A stretch of DNA of 64,000 nucleotides from Streptomyces typhae (GTDB taxonomy: Bacteria > Actinomycetota > Actinomycetes > Streptomycetales > Streptomycetaceae): assembly GCF_009755605.1 (NCBI RefSeq), contig NZ_WPNZ01000005.1:372001-436000 (forward strand). The letters run 5' to 3'. Shown one piece after another: positions 46,019 to 54,121 of this stretch (positions are counted from its first letter, which is position 1; the number at the start of each line of letters is the position of its first letter). The position numbers and the translations under genes are program-made. Below the pieces are notes generated by a model. That model was not told the DNA's origin. It did not search any database and worked only from the letters and a program-made list of their open reading frames with translations.

Positions 46019-47086
46019 TCAGTCGAGGGCCCGGAGTTCGGTGAGCACGTCCAGGGCCGGTGCCGGGCCTGTCTCCGGCTCCCAGCTGACGCACACGGTG
46101 GTGAACACGTCGCGGTAGCGGCGGTGGATCTCGCGGGCGGCTTCCGCAGGGCTGCCCGCGACCGCGAACGCCGCGAACACCTCGTCGTCGACGAGCCCGC
46201 CCATCTCCTTCCAGCGGCCCCGCAGCGACAGGGCGTGCAACTCGTCGTGCAACGCACCCCAGCCGTGCTGCTCCAGGACCTTGCGGTAGGCCGGCGTGGA
46301 CCCGTAGAACGCGATCCGTTCCCGCACGCCACGGACGCTGCGCGCCAGTTCGTCCTCCGTGCGGCCGGTCGCGGTGAGGACGTTGCCGACGACCTCGAAC
46401 GGCCGCTCCGTCCACGCGGCGCCCTGCGCCTCGGCCGCGGACCGGGCCTCGGCGATCGCCGGGAGCACCTGCTGCCGCACGTACTCGGCGGTGGTGAAGA
46501 CATGGCTGACGAAGCCGTCGGCGACGGCCCCGGCGCTGCGCACCATCAGCGGGCCGACCCCGGCCAGGAGGATGGGCGGGACCGGGGCGGCCACCCGGGG
46601 CGGCGTGAAGGGCGGGGGCATCAGCGTGTGGCGGTAGAAGTCGCCGCGGAAGCGGAGCCTGTCGCCGGTCTGCCAGCTGTGCCAGATGGTGCGCACGGCC
46701 TGGACGAACTCCCGCATCCTCGCGGCCGGCTTGTCCCAGGGCATGCCGAAACGTCGCGTGATGTGGGCCTTGACCTGGGAGCCGAGGCCGAGCACCGCAC
46801 GGCCGCCGGAGATCTCGTGCAGACCCCAGGCCTCGTACGCCATGGTCATCGGGGTGCGGGCGAAGGCGATCGCCACGCCGGAGCCGAGCTCGATGGACGA
46901 GGTGGTGTCGGCCGCGCGGGCCAGTTGCAGGAACGGGTTCCGCGCCGTCTCCGCCAGGGTGAACTGGTCGATGCCGCGCGCCTCGGCCTCGGCGGCGACC
47001 ACCCGGACGTCCTGGAAATGCGCGGGACAGTTGAGGCCGAGCTTCATGCGGCGTCCGGAGGGGCGGGTGCCCGAGGGGCGAGTCAT
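46019..47086 (-). CDS. LLM-class flavin/F420-dependent oxidoreductase
   Basis: ATG 47086 overlaps the previous stop as ATGA; the first real strand starts at MKLGLN (47047). 355 residues form a luciferase-like TIM barrel: GIDQFTLAETARNPFLQLARAA, SSIELGSGVAIAFARTPMTMAYEAW, GRAVLGLGSQVKAHITRRF, VPPILLAGVGPLMVRSAGAVADG. This most resembles actinomycete F420-dependent members of the family. In an anthranilate/type II locus it could reduce or oxidise a ring or chain double bond. Cofactor choice is inference. Confidence 0.85.
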   Translation of the reverse strand: MTRPSGTRPSGRRMKLGLNCPAHFQDVRVVAAEAEARGIDQFTLAETARNPFLQLARAADTTSSIELGSGVAIAFARTPMTMAYEAWGLHEISGGRAVLGLGSQVKAHITRRFGMPWDKPAARMREFVQAVRTIWHSWQTGDRLRFRGDFYRHTLMPPPFTPPRVAAPVPPILLAGVGPLMVRSAGAVADGFVSHVFTTAEYVRQQVLPAIAEARSAAEAQGAAWTERPFEVVGNVLTATGRTEDELARSVRGVRERIAFYGSTPAYRKVLEQHGWGALHDELHALSLRGRWKEMGGLVDDEVFAAFAVAGSPAEAAREIHRRYRDVFTTVCVSWEPETGPAPALDVLTELRALD

Positions 47087-48294
47087 GGCCGTGACGCTCC
47101 CTCCGTGAACGCCCCGGACGACTCCGCCGCCGGGTACGGGACTCCGTCGTCGGCTTCCACGGCAGGGCGTGGTGCGACGGTCAGTTCGGCGTAGGCGAGC
47201 GTGCCCATGGCGGAGGCCGCCAGGACGGCGCGCCGGGTGGGGGCCGTGTGCTCCTGGGCGAACAGGCCCACGACGCGTTGCAAGGGGGTGAGACAGCCGG
47301 CCTGCGCGGGGGCCCCGACGACGACGACCTCGCACGCGCCGCCCGTGAGGCGGTCGAGCCACCGGGCGGCGGCCGTGCCCACCGCGGAGTCGTCGAGGAC
47401 CGCGTCGATCCGGCCCGGCGGGTCGTCGCCCAACAGCGGTCCGAGGACGGCATCGGCGTCGCGCCCCGCCGACTCCGGGTCCAGGAAGGCACCGCGCGCC
47501 CCGCATGTGCCGTAGCGCGCGTATCCGCCCACCACGGGCTCGCAGTACAGCACGGCGGCGCCTGCTTCCGTTCCGTCGGCGGACGCCTGCGACGGTGGCC
47601 CGGTGGCGGCCGACGGCCCTGCGTCGGCGGCGGATGTCGGCCACGCCCCGGCAGTGGGCGGCGGCCACGCCCCGGCGGCGGACGGCGGCCGAGGTCCGCT
47701 CACCGGCGACCGCGGCTGCCGCCGCGACTGCGTCTGGGACGGCGAGAGGGCCTCCTCGACCGCCGCCACCAGGACCGCCCGCGCCCGGCCCGCCGCGACG
47801 GCGCGGGCCGCGATCTGCAACGCCTCGAGTCCCGCTGTGACGGGGGAGTTGACGGTGAGGTTGAAGCCGGTGATGCCGTGCTCCATCGAGAGTCGGCTGG
47901 CGAACGAACTCATGGCGATGAAGGGGCTGCTCGACGGAGACATCTCCTCGGCGCCCGCACGCATGATGGTGTGGTCCATCTCCTCCAGCAGGGCCGCGCC
48001 GGTGTTGTTGATGGCCACCGCCGCGCCCCGATGGTCACGTCCGGTCTGCGCGAGCCGGTCCCCGGCGTCGCCGACCGCCAGCCTCGACGCGGCGAGCAGG
48101 TACTTGCAGGCGTCGGGCAGCCGCCGGTATCCGCGTCCCGGCAGGGCGGACTCCGCCTCGAACCAGCCGGGAGCCACCGCCCCGGCCGGAGCCGGCGCGT
48201 CCGCGGGCCCGGACACGCCCGGAGCCACCAGACCCAGGCCGACGACGGCCAGTTGACCCGTACGCGCGGTACTCATGATGCCCGCGGTGCTCAC
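47083..48294 (-). CDS. Ketosynthase-like KS-beta (chain-length-factor type), pair 1
   Basis: GTG 48294 overlaps the KS-alpha stop as GTGA (ATG 48276 is the alternative); about 403 residues. It has the thiolase-like N-terminal half (QLAVVGLGLVAPG, GAAVAINNTGAALLEEMDH, SRLSMEHGITGFNLTVNSP), but the position of the active Cys is Val in NSPVTAGLEALQ and HGTGT is absent. A Pro/Ala/Ser-rich insert (AAGAWPP-type repeats) sits mid-protein. It is therefore a non-condensing partner, as KS-beta/CLF proteins are, coupled to the active KS directly upstream. Confidence 0.8.
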   Translation of the reverse strand: MSTAGIMSTARTGQLAVVGLGLVAPGVSGPADAPAPAGAVAPGWFEAESALPGRGYRRLPDACKYLLAASRLAVGDAGDRLAQTGRDHRGAAVAINNTGAALLEEMDHTIMRAGAEEMSPSSSPFIAMSSFASRLSMEHGITGFNLTVNSPVTAGLEALQIAARAVAAGRARAVLVAAVEEALSPSQTQSRRQPRSPVSGPRPPSAAGAWPPPTAGAWPTSAADAGPSAATGPPSQASADGTEAGAAVLYCEPVVGGYARYGTCGARGAFLDPESAGRDADAVLGPLLGDDPPGRIDAVLDDSAVGTAAARWLDRLTGGACEVVVVGAPAQAGCLTPLQRVVGLFAQEHTAPTRRAVLAASAMGTLAYAELTVAPRPAVEADDGVPYPAAESSGAFTEGASRP

Positions 48295-49502
48295 GGTGAC
48301 CACTGCGATGCCTCCCTGACGACGCCCTTGACGACGAGGGACGTGTTGTTGCCGCCGAACGCGTACGTATTGACCAGGACGGCGGGCGCGGCCAACGGCA
48401 CGGGACGCTCCTGCGGAACCCATACGTCGCACTCCGGGTCCTGGTCGATGGGGATGTTCGCCGGGCTCTGCCGGTGGCGCAGCACGAGGGTCGCCGTGAG
48501 GCAGGCGAAGGCGCCCGCCGCACCGGTCGTGTGGCCGATCATCGCCTTGAGCGAGAAGAGCGGCAGCTCGCGCACGCGGGCGCCGAAGACTCTGCGCAGG
48601 GCCTGGCTCTCCACCACGTCGTTGAGCGGTGTCCCCGTCCCGTGCGGGATGACGCAGCCCACGTCGCTGCTGCTCAGCTTCGCGTCAGCCAGCGCGTCGG
48701 ACATCGCCCGGACGATCTGGTCCCCCGAGGGGTCGGGGGCCGTCGCATGGTGGGCGTCACAGCTCCAGGCCGCACCGGCCAGTTCTGCGTACGGTTCGGC
48801 GCCGCGCCGCCGGGCGTGCTCGGCCGCTTCGAGCACGACCATGGCCGAGCCGTCGCCGAACATGGTCCCGGCCCGGTTCCGGTCGAAGGGCCGGCAGCGC
48901 AGCGGATCCGCGGCTCCCAGCCGGTTGAACGCCCCCATCCCGGCCCGCGTGGCTCCCTCGGCCCCGCCGACCAGGACCGTGCTCGCCTCGCCCGCGCGGA
49001 TCATGTCGAGGCCGATCGTCAGCGCGTACCCGCTGGCCGAGCAGGCGTTCCCCACGCTGGTCTGTGCCGCCCGGGAGCCGATGGCCGCGCCCACGACAGC
49101 CGCCGCGGGGGTCAGCGTCGTCCATGTCGTCCGTCCCGCGCTGCGCTGGAGCTCCTGCATGTCCGAGTTGCCCAGCTCGACGCCGAGCACCACGGGGACG
49201 GCCGCGCGCGTCTCGTCCCGCACTCCTGCGTCGGCGAGCGCCTGCTCGGCCGCGGCGACCGCCAGGCGCGGGCTGCTTCCCAGCTCCACGCCGGCGTGGG
49301 AGGACGGCTCGGCGGGCACGTCGGCCCGGTCGACGAGATACATCTTCTTGGTCCGCATGTTGAGGTCCGGCAGCGGAATCGCCTGCGGCTCCCCGCCGCC
49401 GGCGAGCAGGCCGTCCCAGTAGGCGCCGACACCCGTGCCCAGGCAGGAGATCGCACCCAGGCCGGTGATCACGACACGCGGATCGCTGGCGAACGTGTTC
49501 AT
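48291..49502 (-). CDS. Beta-ketoacyl synthase, FabF-like KS-alpha, pair 1
   Basis: ATG 49502 overlaps the preceding stop (ATGA). The 403-residue KS has VVITGLGAISCLGTGVGAYW, the nucleophile Cys in GNACSASGYALTI, HGTGTPLNDVVE and GHTTGAAGAFA (His), plus the FabF-type end (NTYAFGGNNTSLVV). It is a fully equipped condensing enzyme of the FabF/type II PKS family. Position between two Cys-less homologues, all with 4-nt overlaps, implies stoichiometric heterodimers. Confidence 0.92.
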   Translation of the reverse strand: MNTFASDPRVVITGLGAISCLGTGVGAYWDGLLAGGGEPQAIPLPDLNMRTKKMYLVDRADVPAEPSSHAGVELGSSPRLAVAAAEQALADAGVRDETRAAVPVVLGVELGNSDMQELQRSAGRTTWTTLTPAAAVVGAAIGSRAAQTSVGNACSASGYALTIGLDMIRAGEASTVLVGGAEGATRAGMGAFNRLGAADPLRCRPFDRNRAGTMFGDGSAMVVLEAAEHARRRGAEPYAELAGAAWSCDAHHATAPDPSGDQIVRAMSDALADAKLSSSDVGCVIPHGTGTPLNDVVESQALRRVFGARVRELPLFSLKAMIGHTTGAAGAFACLTATLVLRHRQSPANIPIDQDPECDVWVPQERPVPLAAPAVLVNTYAFGGNNTSLVVKGVVREASQWSP

Positions 49503-50599
49503 GTGTCCCTCCTACGAGGGGGCGTGGGGGCCGTTCCCTGAGGGGGAGTGGAGGCCCGTCCCTGAGGGGGTGTGGGGGCTGTTCCCCGAGGGGGAGTGGA
49601 GGCCCGTCCCTGAGGGGGCGTGGGGGCCGTTCCCCGAGGGGGCGTGAGGACCAGCGCCGAGACGGACGTCCCGTCGCACTCCCAGGCTCCAGCCCCGGAC
49701 CAGGCTCCAGCCCCGCTGACATCCCCGGCTCCGGCCCGAGCCTCAGCCCCGCTGACATCTCCAGCCCCGGCCCGAGCCCCGCTTCCATCCCCGGCCGCCC
49801 CGGCCCCGGCCCCCGCGACAGCAAGCACCGCCTCGTCCCCCATCCGCTCCACAGCCATCGCGCACTGCATCACGCCGAGGGCCCCCGAGCAGCGCCCGAA
49901 CCGCACGGTGGGCTCGGCGTCCAGGCGCCGCCGGATCGCCGTGGCACCCGCCGCCCGGACGGCGGACGGCTCGTCGGCGGCTCTGCCGTACCCGCCGATC
50001 TCCGCGCGGATCCGCGCCCCGCGGCTCTCGGCCTGCGGCACGGGTTCGAGCACCAGGCCCACGGCCCCGTCGAGCCACCTCGTGCCGCCGGTCTCCCGGT
50101 GCAGTCGGGCCACCGGCTCAGTGTCCGGTTCCACGCCGATCACCAGCGCCGCCGTGGCCCGGCCCGCCGCGATCAGGTTGCGTGCCGCGGCCACGGCGTC
50201 GAGCCCGCCCGAAGCACCGTTGCACAGCGTCAGATTCGGGCCGCGGATCCCGTGGTTGAGGGCGATCCACGCCGCTGAGACGGCGCTCGACAGATGGGGA
50301 ACGCGCATCGGGCTGATGTCCCTGCTGCAACTGGTGGCGATCGTGGTGACGCAGTCGCACACCGCGTCCAGGTTGCCGAAGTTGCTGGAGACGACCACCG
50401 CCGCGCCGTCCAGTTCCGGCGCGCTCAGGAGCCCGGCGTCCTCCAGCGTCCACTGCGCCACCCGCACCGCGAACCGCGACGACCGGTCCTTGTGCCGCAT
50501 GCCGCGCACGGCGAGGGCGACCGCCGGGTCGAAGCCGGGTCCCGCGACGGCCCAGCCCACACCGGTGATCGCGGTCCGCACGGCAGCCGCGGCGCTCAC
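49499..50599 (-). CDS. Ketosynthase-like KS-beta, pair 2, with repeat tail
   Basis: GTG 50599 overlaps the KS-alpha stop as GTGA; 366 residues. The N-terminal half is KS-like (VRTAITGVGWAVAGPGFD, VVVSSNFGNLDAVCD, ALNHGIRGPNLTLC). The active-site segment reads NGASGGLDAV with Ala in place of Cys, and the C-terminal half lacks HGTGT. The last 110 residues are repeats: Gly/Ala/Ser units, then three copies of a 16-residue TPPRGTAPTPPQGRAS-type unit encoded by 48-bp repeats (about 49510-49650). It is a likely KS-beta of the second pair. Confidence 0.78.
   Translation of the reverse strand: MSAAAAVRTAITGVGWAVAGPGFDPAVALAVRGMRHKDRSSRFAVRVAQWTLEDAGLLSAPELDGAAVVVSSNFGNLDAVCDCVTTIATSCSRDISPMRVPHLSSAVSAAWIALNHGIRGPNLTLCNGASGGLDAVAAARNLIAAGRATAALVIGVEPDTEPVARLHRETGGTRWLDGAVGLVLEPVPQAESRGARIRAEIGGYGRAADEPSAVRAAGATAIRRRLDAEPTVRFGRCSGALGVMQCAMAVERMGDEAVLAVAGAGAGAAGDGSGARAGAGDVSGAEARAGAGDVSGAGAWSGAGAWECDGTSVSALVLTPPRGTAPTPPQGRASTPPRGTAPTPPQGRASTPPQGTAPTPPRRRDT
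49510..49650 (-). repeat. 48-bp tandem repeat, about 3 copies, in the KS-beta tail
   Basis: Period-48 units (ggcgtgggggccgttccctg then agggggagtggaggcccgt) encode 16-residue Pro/Gly/Thr units. The array runs up to the stop codon. Confidence 0.85.
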
Positions 50600-51735
50600 C
50601 GCGACGCCCCTTCCACGATCGCGACGGCGTTGATGCCGCCCATGCCGACGGCGTGCACCTGCGCGGTGCCGAACGGCCCCGGGGCGGGCGCGCCGATGAC
50701 GAGGCGCAGGTCCTTCGCCTCCTCGATCGGGGCTGTGAGGTCGCTGATCGCGGGCAGGGCCCGGGTGCGGACCGATTCGAGGGCGACGACGAGGTTCAAA
50801 AGACCCGCCCCGCCGGAGATGTGGCCCATGCCGCCCTTGATCGCGGTGACGAGCGGGCCCGGGTCGGCGGCCTTGAAGACGTCCCGCAGGGCGACCGCTT
50901 CGGCCAGGTCGCTCTGCGGTGTGCCGCTGCCGTGCACGACGACGAGGTCGATGTCGTCGGGCGCGACCGCCGCACGCCGGTGCGCGTCCTCGATCGCCCG
51001 GACGATCCCGGCGGCATCGGGCGCCGTCGGATGCGAGGCGTCGCAGTTCATGCTCACGCCCCGGACCCGGCCGTGCACGCGGCCGAGGTGCGCCCCGGCG
51101 CGCCGCACCACCACCGCCACGGCACCCTCGCCCATGATCATGCCGCGGCGCGACCGGTCGAAGGCGCGGATGGTGTCCGGGGGCGGGAACTGGATCCGGT
51201 CGAACCCGCCGAAGGAACTCGCGGGGATCGCGTCGGTGCCCGCCACCACCACGGTGTCCGCCTCTCCGAGGGCGATGAGGTCGGTGGCCATGCCCAGTCC
51301 GTACAACGAGGCCGCGCAGGCGCTCGCGACCGTGTGCACGTGGTGCAGGCCGAGGGCGGTGTGCAGGGCGGAGGTGAAGTGCAGGTCGGTGGGGGAGAGG
51401 GGGCCTTCGTGCCGCCACCACAGTTCGGTGGTCCGCATCTCGCGGTGCGTGGTCCCGACCAGGACCGGCAGCCCGGGATCCGGTTCCGGCAGACCCGCGT
51501 CGGCCAGGGCCTCCCGGACCACGCGGACCAGCCAGCGGGTCGCCCGCAGCGGCTCCTCCACGCCCGGGTGCAGCCGGTCGGGAACCTCGTACGCCGCTCC
51601 CGCGCGGTACTTGGACGCGTCGAACGCCGACAGCGGCGCCGGGCCCGAGCGGCCGGAGCACAGGGCGCCGTGGATGTCGGCGACGGTGTCGCCCAGGGCG
51701 CACACCGCGCTCATTCCGGTGATCTCCCAGCTCAT
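50596..51735 (-). CDS. Beta-ketoacyl synthase, KS-alpha, pair 2
   Basis: ATG 51735 overlaps the acyl-ligase stop as ATGA; 379 residues. It shows EITGMSAVCALGDTVADI, the nucleophile Cys in VASACAASLYGLGMA, HGSGTPQSDLAEA and GHISGGAGLLNLV. All three catalytic positions (Cys, His, His) are present. It is shorter than FabF and has HGSGT rather than HGTGT, so it belongs to a different clade from the other KS-alpha. It is coupled to the Cys-less KS downstream, forming the second KS-alpha/KS-beta pair. Confidence 0.9.
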   Translation of the reverse strand: MSWEITGMSAVCALGDTVADIHGALCSGRSGPAPLSAFDASKYRAGAAYEVPDRLHPGVEEPLRATRWLVRVVREALADAGLPEPDPGLPVLVGTTHREMRTTELWWRHEGPLSPTDLHFTSALHTALGLHHVHTVASACAASLYGLGMATDLIALGEADTVVVAGTDAIPASSFGGFDRIQFPPPDTIRAFDRSRRGMIMGEGAVAVVVRRAGAHLGRVHGRVRGVSMNCDASHPTAPDAAGIVRAIEDAHRRAAVAPDDIDLVVVHGSGTPQSDLAEAVALRDVFKAADPGPLVTAIKGGMGHISGGAGLLNLVVALESVRTRALPAISDLTAPIEEAKDLRLVIGAPAPGPFGTAQVHAVGMGGINAVAIVEGASR

Positions 51736-53363
51736 GCGCCGCCCTCCGGACTGCCGACGGGGCCGCCGGACCGGGGGCGGAGCCGGAAGCGGGCCAGCTT
51801 GCCGTTGGCGGTGACCGGGAGTTCGCCGATGAGCTCGATCCGGGAGGGCCTCTTGTACGGGGCCAGCTCCGCGCGCAGGGCCGACCTCACCGCCTTGCGG
51901 ACCTGGTCCGGGTCGGCGGGATCCCGCGCCACGACGTACACGGTGGCCTGTTCGAGGCCGGTCCGGTCGGTGCTGCCCACGACCGCGCAGTCGGCGACCC
52001 CCGGGGCGTCCCTGACGACGCGCTCGATCTCGGCAGGTGCGATCTTGTAGCCGCCGAGCAGGAGCATGTCGTCGGCGCGGCCGACGTGGCAGAGCTCGCC
52101 GCCGGGCGTCCGGTAGGCGATGTCGCCGGTGTAGACGCCGCCGTCGGCGAAGGTACGGGCGGTGTCGTCGGGGCGGTTGAGGTAGCCGAGCGCGGCCGAC
52201 CCGGTGACGAGGTGCAGCCGGCCGGGGATCTCGTCGCCCACCGGCCTGCCGGCGTCGTCGCGCACGGTCGCGGTCACCCCGGGGACGGGGAAGCCGATCG
52301 ATCCGGGACCGGCGGCCCCGCGCCTGTGGGGACGGCGCTCGGGCGGCGTGCCACCGGACGCAGCCGGAGCACCGCGCGCGGTGTCCGGCCCCGCGAAAGC
52401 CGCCACCACGGTGTGCAGGACCTCGGTCGCCCCGAACCCGTTGAGCAGCGGCACGCCGAACACTTCGGTGATCCGGGCGGCCAGGGCGCCGGGCAGATGC
52501 TCCCCGGTGGCCACGGCCAGACGGAGCGAGCCGGTCCGCACCGCCTTGCCCCGTTCGGCGAGTTCGAGCAGACCGGCGTAGAGCCGGGGCACGGAGAACA
52601 GGACCGTCGGCCGGTGCTCGGCGAGGGCCGCCGCGACGCCGTACGGGTCCGCCTGCCCGTCGAGCAGCACCGAGCAGGCGCCCGCCGTGTACGGGTACAG
52701 CAGCGAGTTGCCGAATCCGTATCCGAAGGACAGTTTCGCCGTGGACAGCACGACGTCGTCGGGGGTGAGGCCGAGGAGGCTGCCGGCACCGCGCAGAACC
52801 GCGTGCACCGCCCGCAGGCAGTGCCGTACGCCCCGGGGTCTGCCGGTGCTGCCGGAGGTGTACTGCACCAGGAGTTCGTCGGTCGCGGCGAAACCGGCCG
52901 GTGGTGGCGTGGGCCCACCCGCCCGCAGCGGGCCGGGGCCGACGAGCAGCCCGGCTTGTCCGGCCGCTCTCCTCCCGGCGTCGATCGCTGCCAGTTCGGC
53001 CCGCAGGGCACCGGCTTGTTCCGGGGCGACGTTCAGCTCGGCGAACTCCGCCTCGCTGTCCCGGACGATGAAGGCGACCTCCGCGGTCCGGAGCATCGGG
53101 TGCAGCACAACGGGCACGCACCCGTGCCACCACAGGCCCAGTACGGCGGTGACCGCCGCGACGCAGTCGTCGGAGACGACGACCGCGCGGCAGCCGGGCC
53201 GCACCCCGGCAGCCCGCAGCCGTCCCGCGTAGTCCGTCACCGCGTCCCGCAGACCGCCGTAGGTGACCTCGCCCACCCGGCGGTCCACCCCGCAGCGCCA
53301 GCCGCCGGGGTGGCCGAGCAGCAGCGACTCGACCGGGTTCGCCGTGCCGGTGGCGGAGTTCAT
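51732..53363 (-). CDS. Acyl-CoA/ACP ligase, benzoate-CoA-ligase-like
   Basis: ATG 53363 overlaps the ACP stop (ATGA); 543 residues. The ANL signature is LLVQYTSGSTGRPRGVRHCL. LSTAKLSFGYGFGNSLLYPYTAG and RPTVLFSVPRLYAGLLELAE resemble benzoate/4-hydroxybenzoate-CoA ligases. LLNGFGATEVLHTV is the A5 motif and the C-terminal catalytic Lys lies in LPVTANGKLARFRL. It should adenylate an aromatic or short carboxylate and load it on CoA or directly on the adjacent ACP. Substrate is not determined; the second ligase of the locus is the better anthranilate candidate. Confidence 0.87.
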   Translation of the reverse strand: MNSATGTANPVESLLLGHPGGWRCGVDRRVGEVTYGGLRDAVTDYAGRLRAAGVRPGCRAVVVSDDCVAAVTAVLGLWWHGCVPVVLHPMLRTAEVAFIVRDSEAEFAELNVAPEQAGALRAELAAIDAGRRAAGQAGLLVGPGPLRAGGPTPPPAGFAATDELLVQYTSGSTGRPRGVRHCLRAVHAVLRGAGSLLGLTPDDVVLSTAKLSFGYGFGNSLLYPYTAGACSVLLDGQADPYGVAAALAEHRPTVLFSVPRLYAGLLELAERGKAVRTGSLRLAVATGEHLPGALAARITEVFGVPLLNGFGATEVLHTVVAAFAGPDTARGAPAASGGTPPERRPHRRGAAGPGSIGFPVPGVTATVRDDAGRPVGDEIPGRLHLVTGSAALGYLNRPDDTARTFADGGVYTGDIAYRTPGGELCHVGRADDMLLLGGYKIAPAEIERVVRDAPGVADCAVVGSTDRTGLEQATVYVVARDPADPDQVRKAVRSALRAELAPYKRPSRIELIGELPVTANGKLARFRLRPRSGGPVGSPEGGA

Positions 53364-53599
53364 GTCACTCGGTGCCGATCGTGCAGCAGCCGCATCACAT
53401 CACCGACGCTGTCCATCCGCGCGGCGTCCGCCGGGGCGAACTCCGCGCCGCAGGCACGCTCCAGGGCCACGATGAACTCCGCCTTGTGGAGCGAGTCCAT
53501 CTCCAGGTCCACGTAGAAGGACTTGTCGATCCCGACGTCGGCAACGTCGATCTCCAGGACACCCGCCACCAGTTCCTGCACATCCCGGTCGGTTACCAC
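53360..53599 (-). CDS. Acyl carrier protein
   Basis: GTG 53599 has AAGGTGA upstream. This 79-residue carrier has VDLEMDSLHKAEFIVALERA with the phosphopantetheinyl Ser in EMDSLHKAEF. The downstream gene is the acyl ligase (4-nt overlap) and the upstream gene a hotdog protein, suggesting it carries the starter or the first intermediates for the KS-alpha/beta pairs. Confidence 0.9.
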   Translation of the reverse strand: MVTDRDVQELVAGVLEIDVADVGIDKSFYVDLEMDSLHKAEFIVALERACGAEFAPADAARMDSVGDVMRLLHDRHRVT

Positions 53600-53605
53600 G
53601 GGTGG

Positions 53606-54073
53606 TCACCTTCTGACTTTCCTGATCGCTTCGGTGACGAGCGACTCGCTCGTCACCCTTCCGGCTTGCGTCAGTGAGACACGTACGTCGGCGGAGCGCT
53701 CGTTCATCATGTGCAGCCTGGCCTCGGCGCGTACCTCTCCGGGGCGTGTCACCGTCAGGTACCGCACGTCCAGGCGGGTCGTCACGAACATCATGTCGTC
53801 CTCCAGGAGGCTGCACAGGACGAAGCCCGCGGCCTGGTCGTGGATGCCGGCGACATGGCCGCCGAAGGCGACGTCCGGTTCGACGCACAGGTCGTCGGGG
53901 ATGCGGAAGGTGACCGCGACGAATCCAGCGTGCCATTCCATCGCGACGACCTGGAGCGCCAGGCGCGCCACATAGGCCGGAACCGGAGTGCCTCCGGCGG
54001 CGATCTCGTCGAGCATCTTCTGCCGCATCGTCAGGGCACCTGACGGCGAGGATCCGTCCACGTACGCTGCCAC
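53606..54073 (-). CDS. PaaI-like hotdog protein (thioesterase or dehydratase-like)
   Basis: GTG 54073 is the longest sensible start (ATG 54028 is an alternative); up to 155 residues. VAFGGHVAGIHDQAAGFVLCS matches the HGG/GG-Asp helix segment of PaaI thioesterases, and TTRLDVRYLTVTRPGEVRAEA the following beta strands. It could hydrolyse a stalled acyl thioester; since the locus has no FabZ-type dehydratase, a dehydratase role is an alternative. It lies 6 nt upstream of the ACP gene. Confidence 0.75.
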   Translation of the reverse strand: MAAYVDGSSPSGALTMRQKMLDEIAAGGTPVPAYVARLALQVVAMEWHAGFVAVTFRIPDDLCVEPDVAFGGHVAGIHDQAAGFVLCSLLEDDMMFVTTRLDVRYLTVTRPGEVRAEARLHMMNERSADVRVSLTQAGRVTSESLVTEAIRKVRR

Positions 54074-54121
54074 CTTCCTGGTCGTGGAGCCTTGGTGTGC
54101 GGCCTCGTCGCCGAGGCCCTG

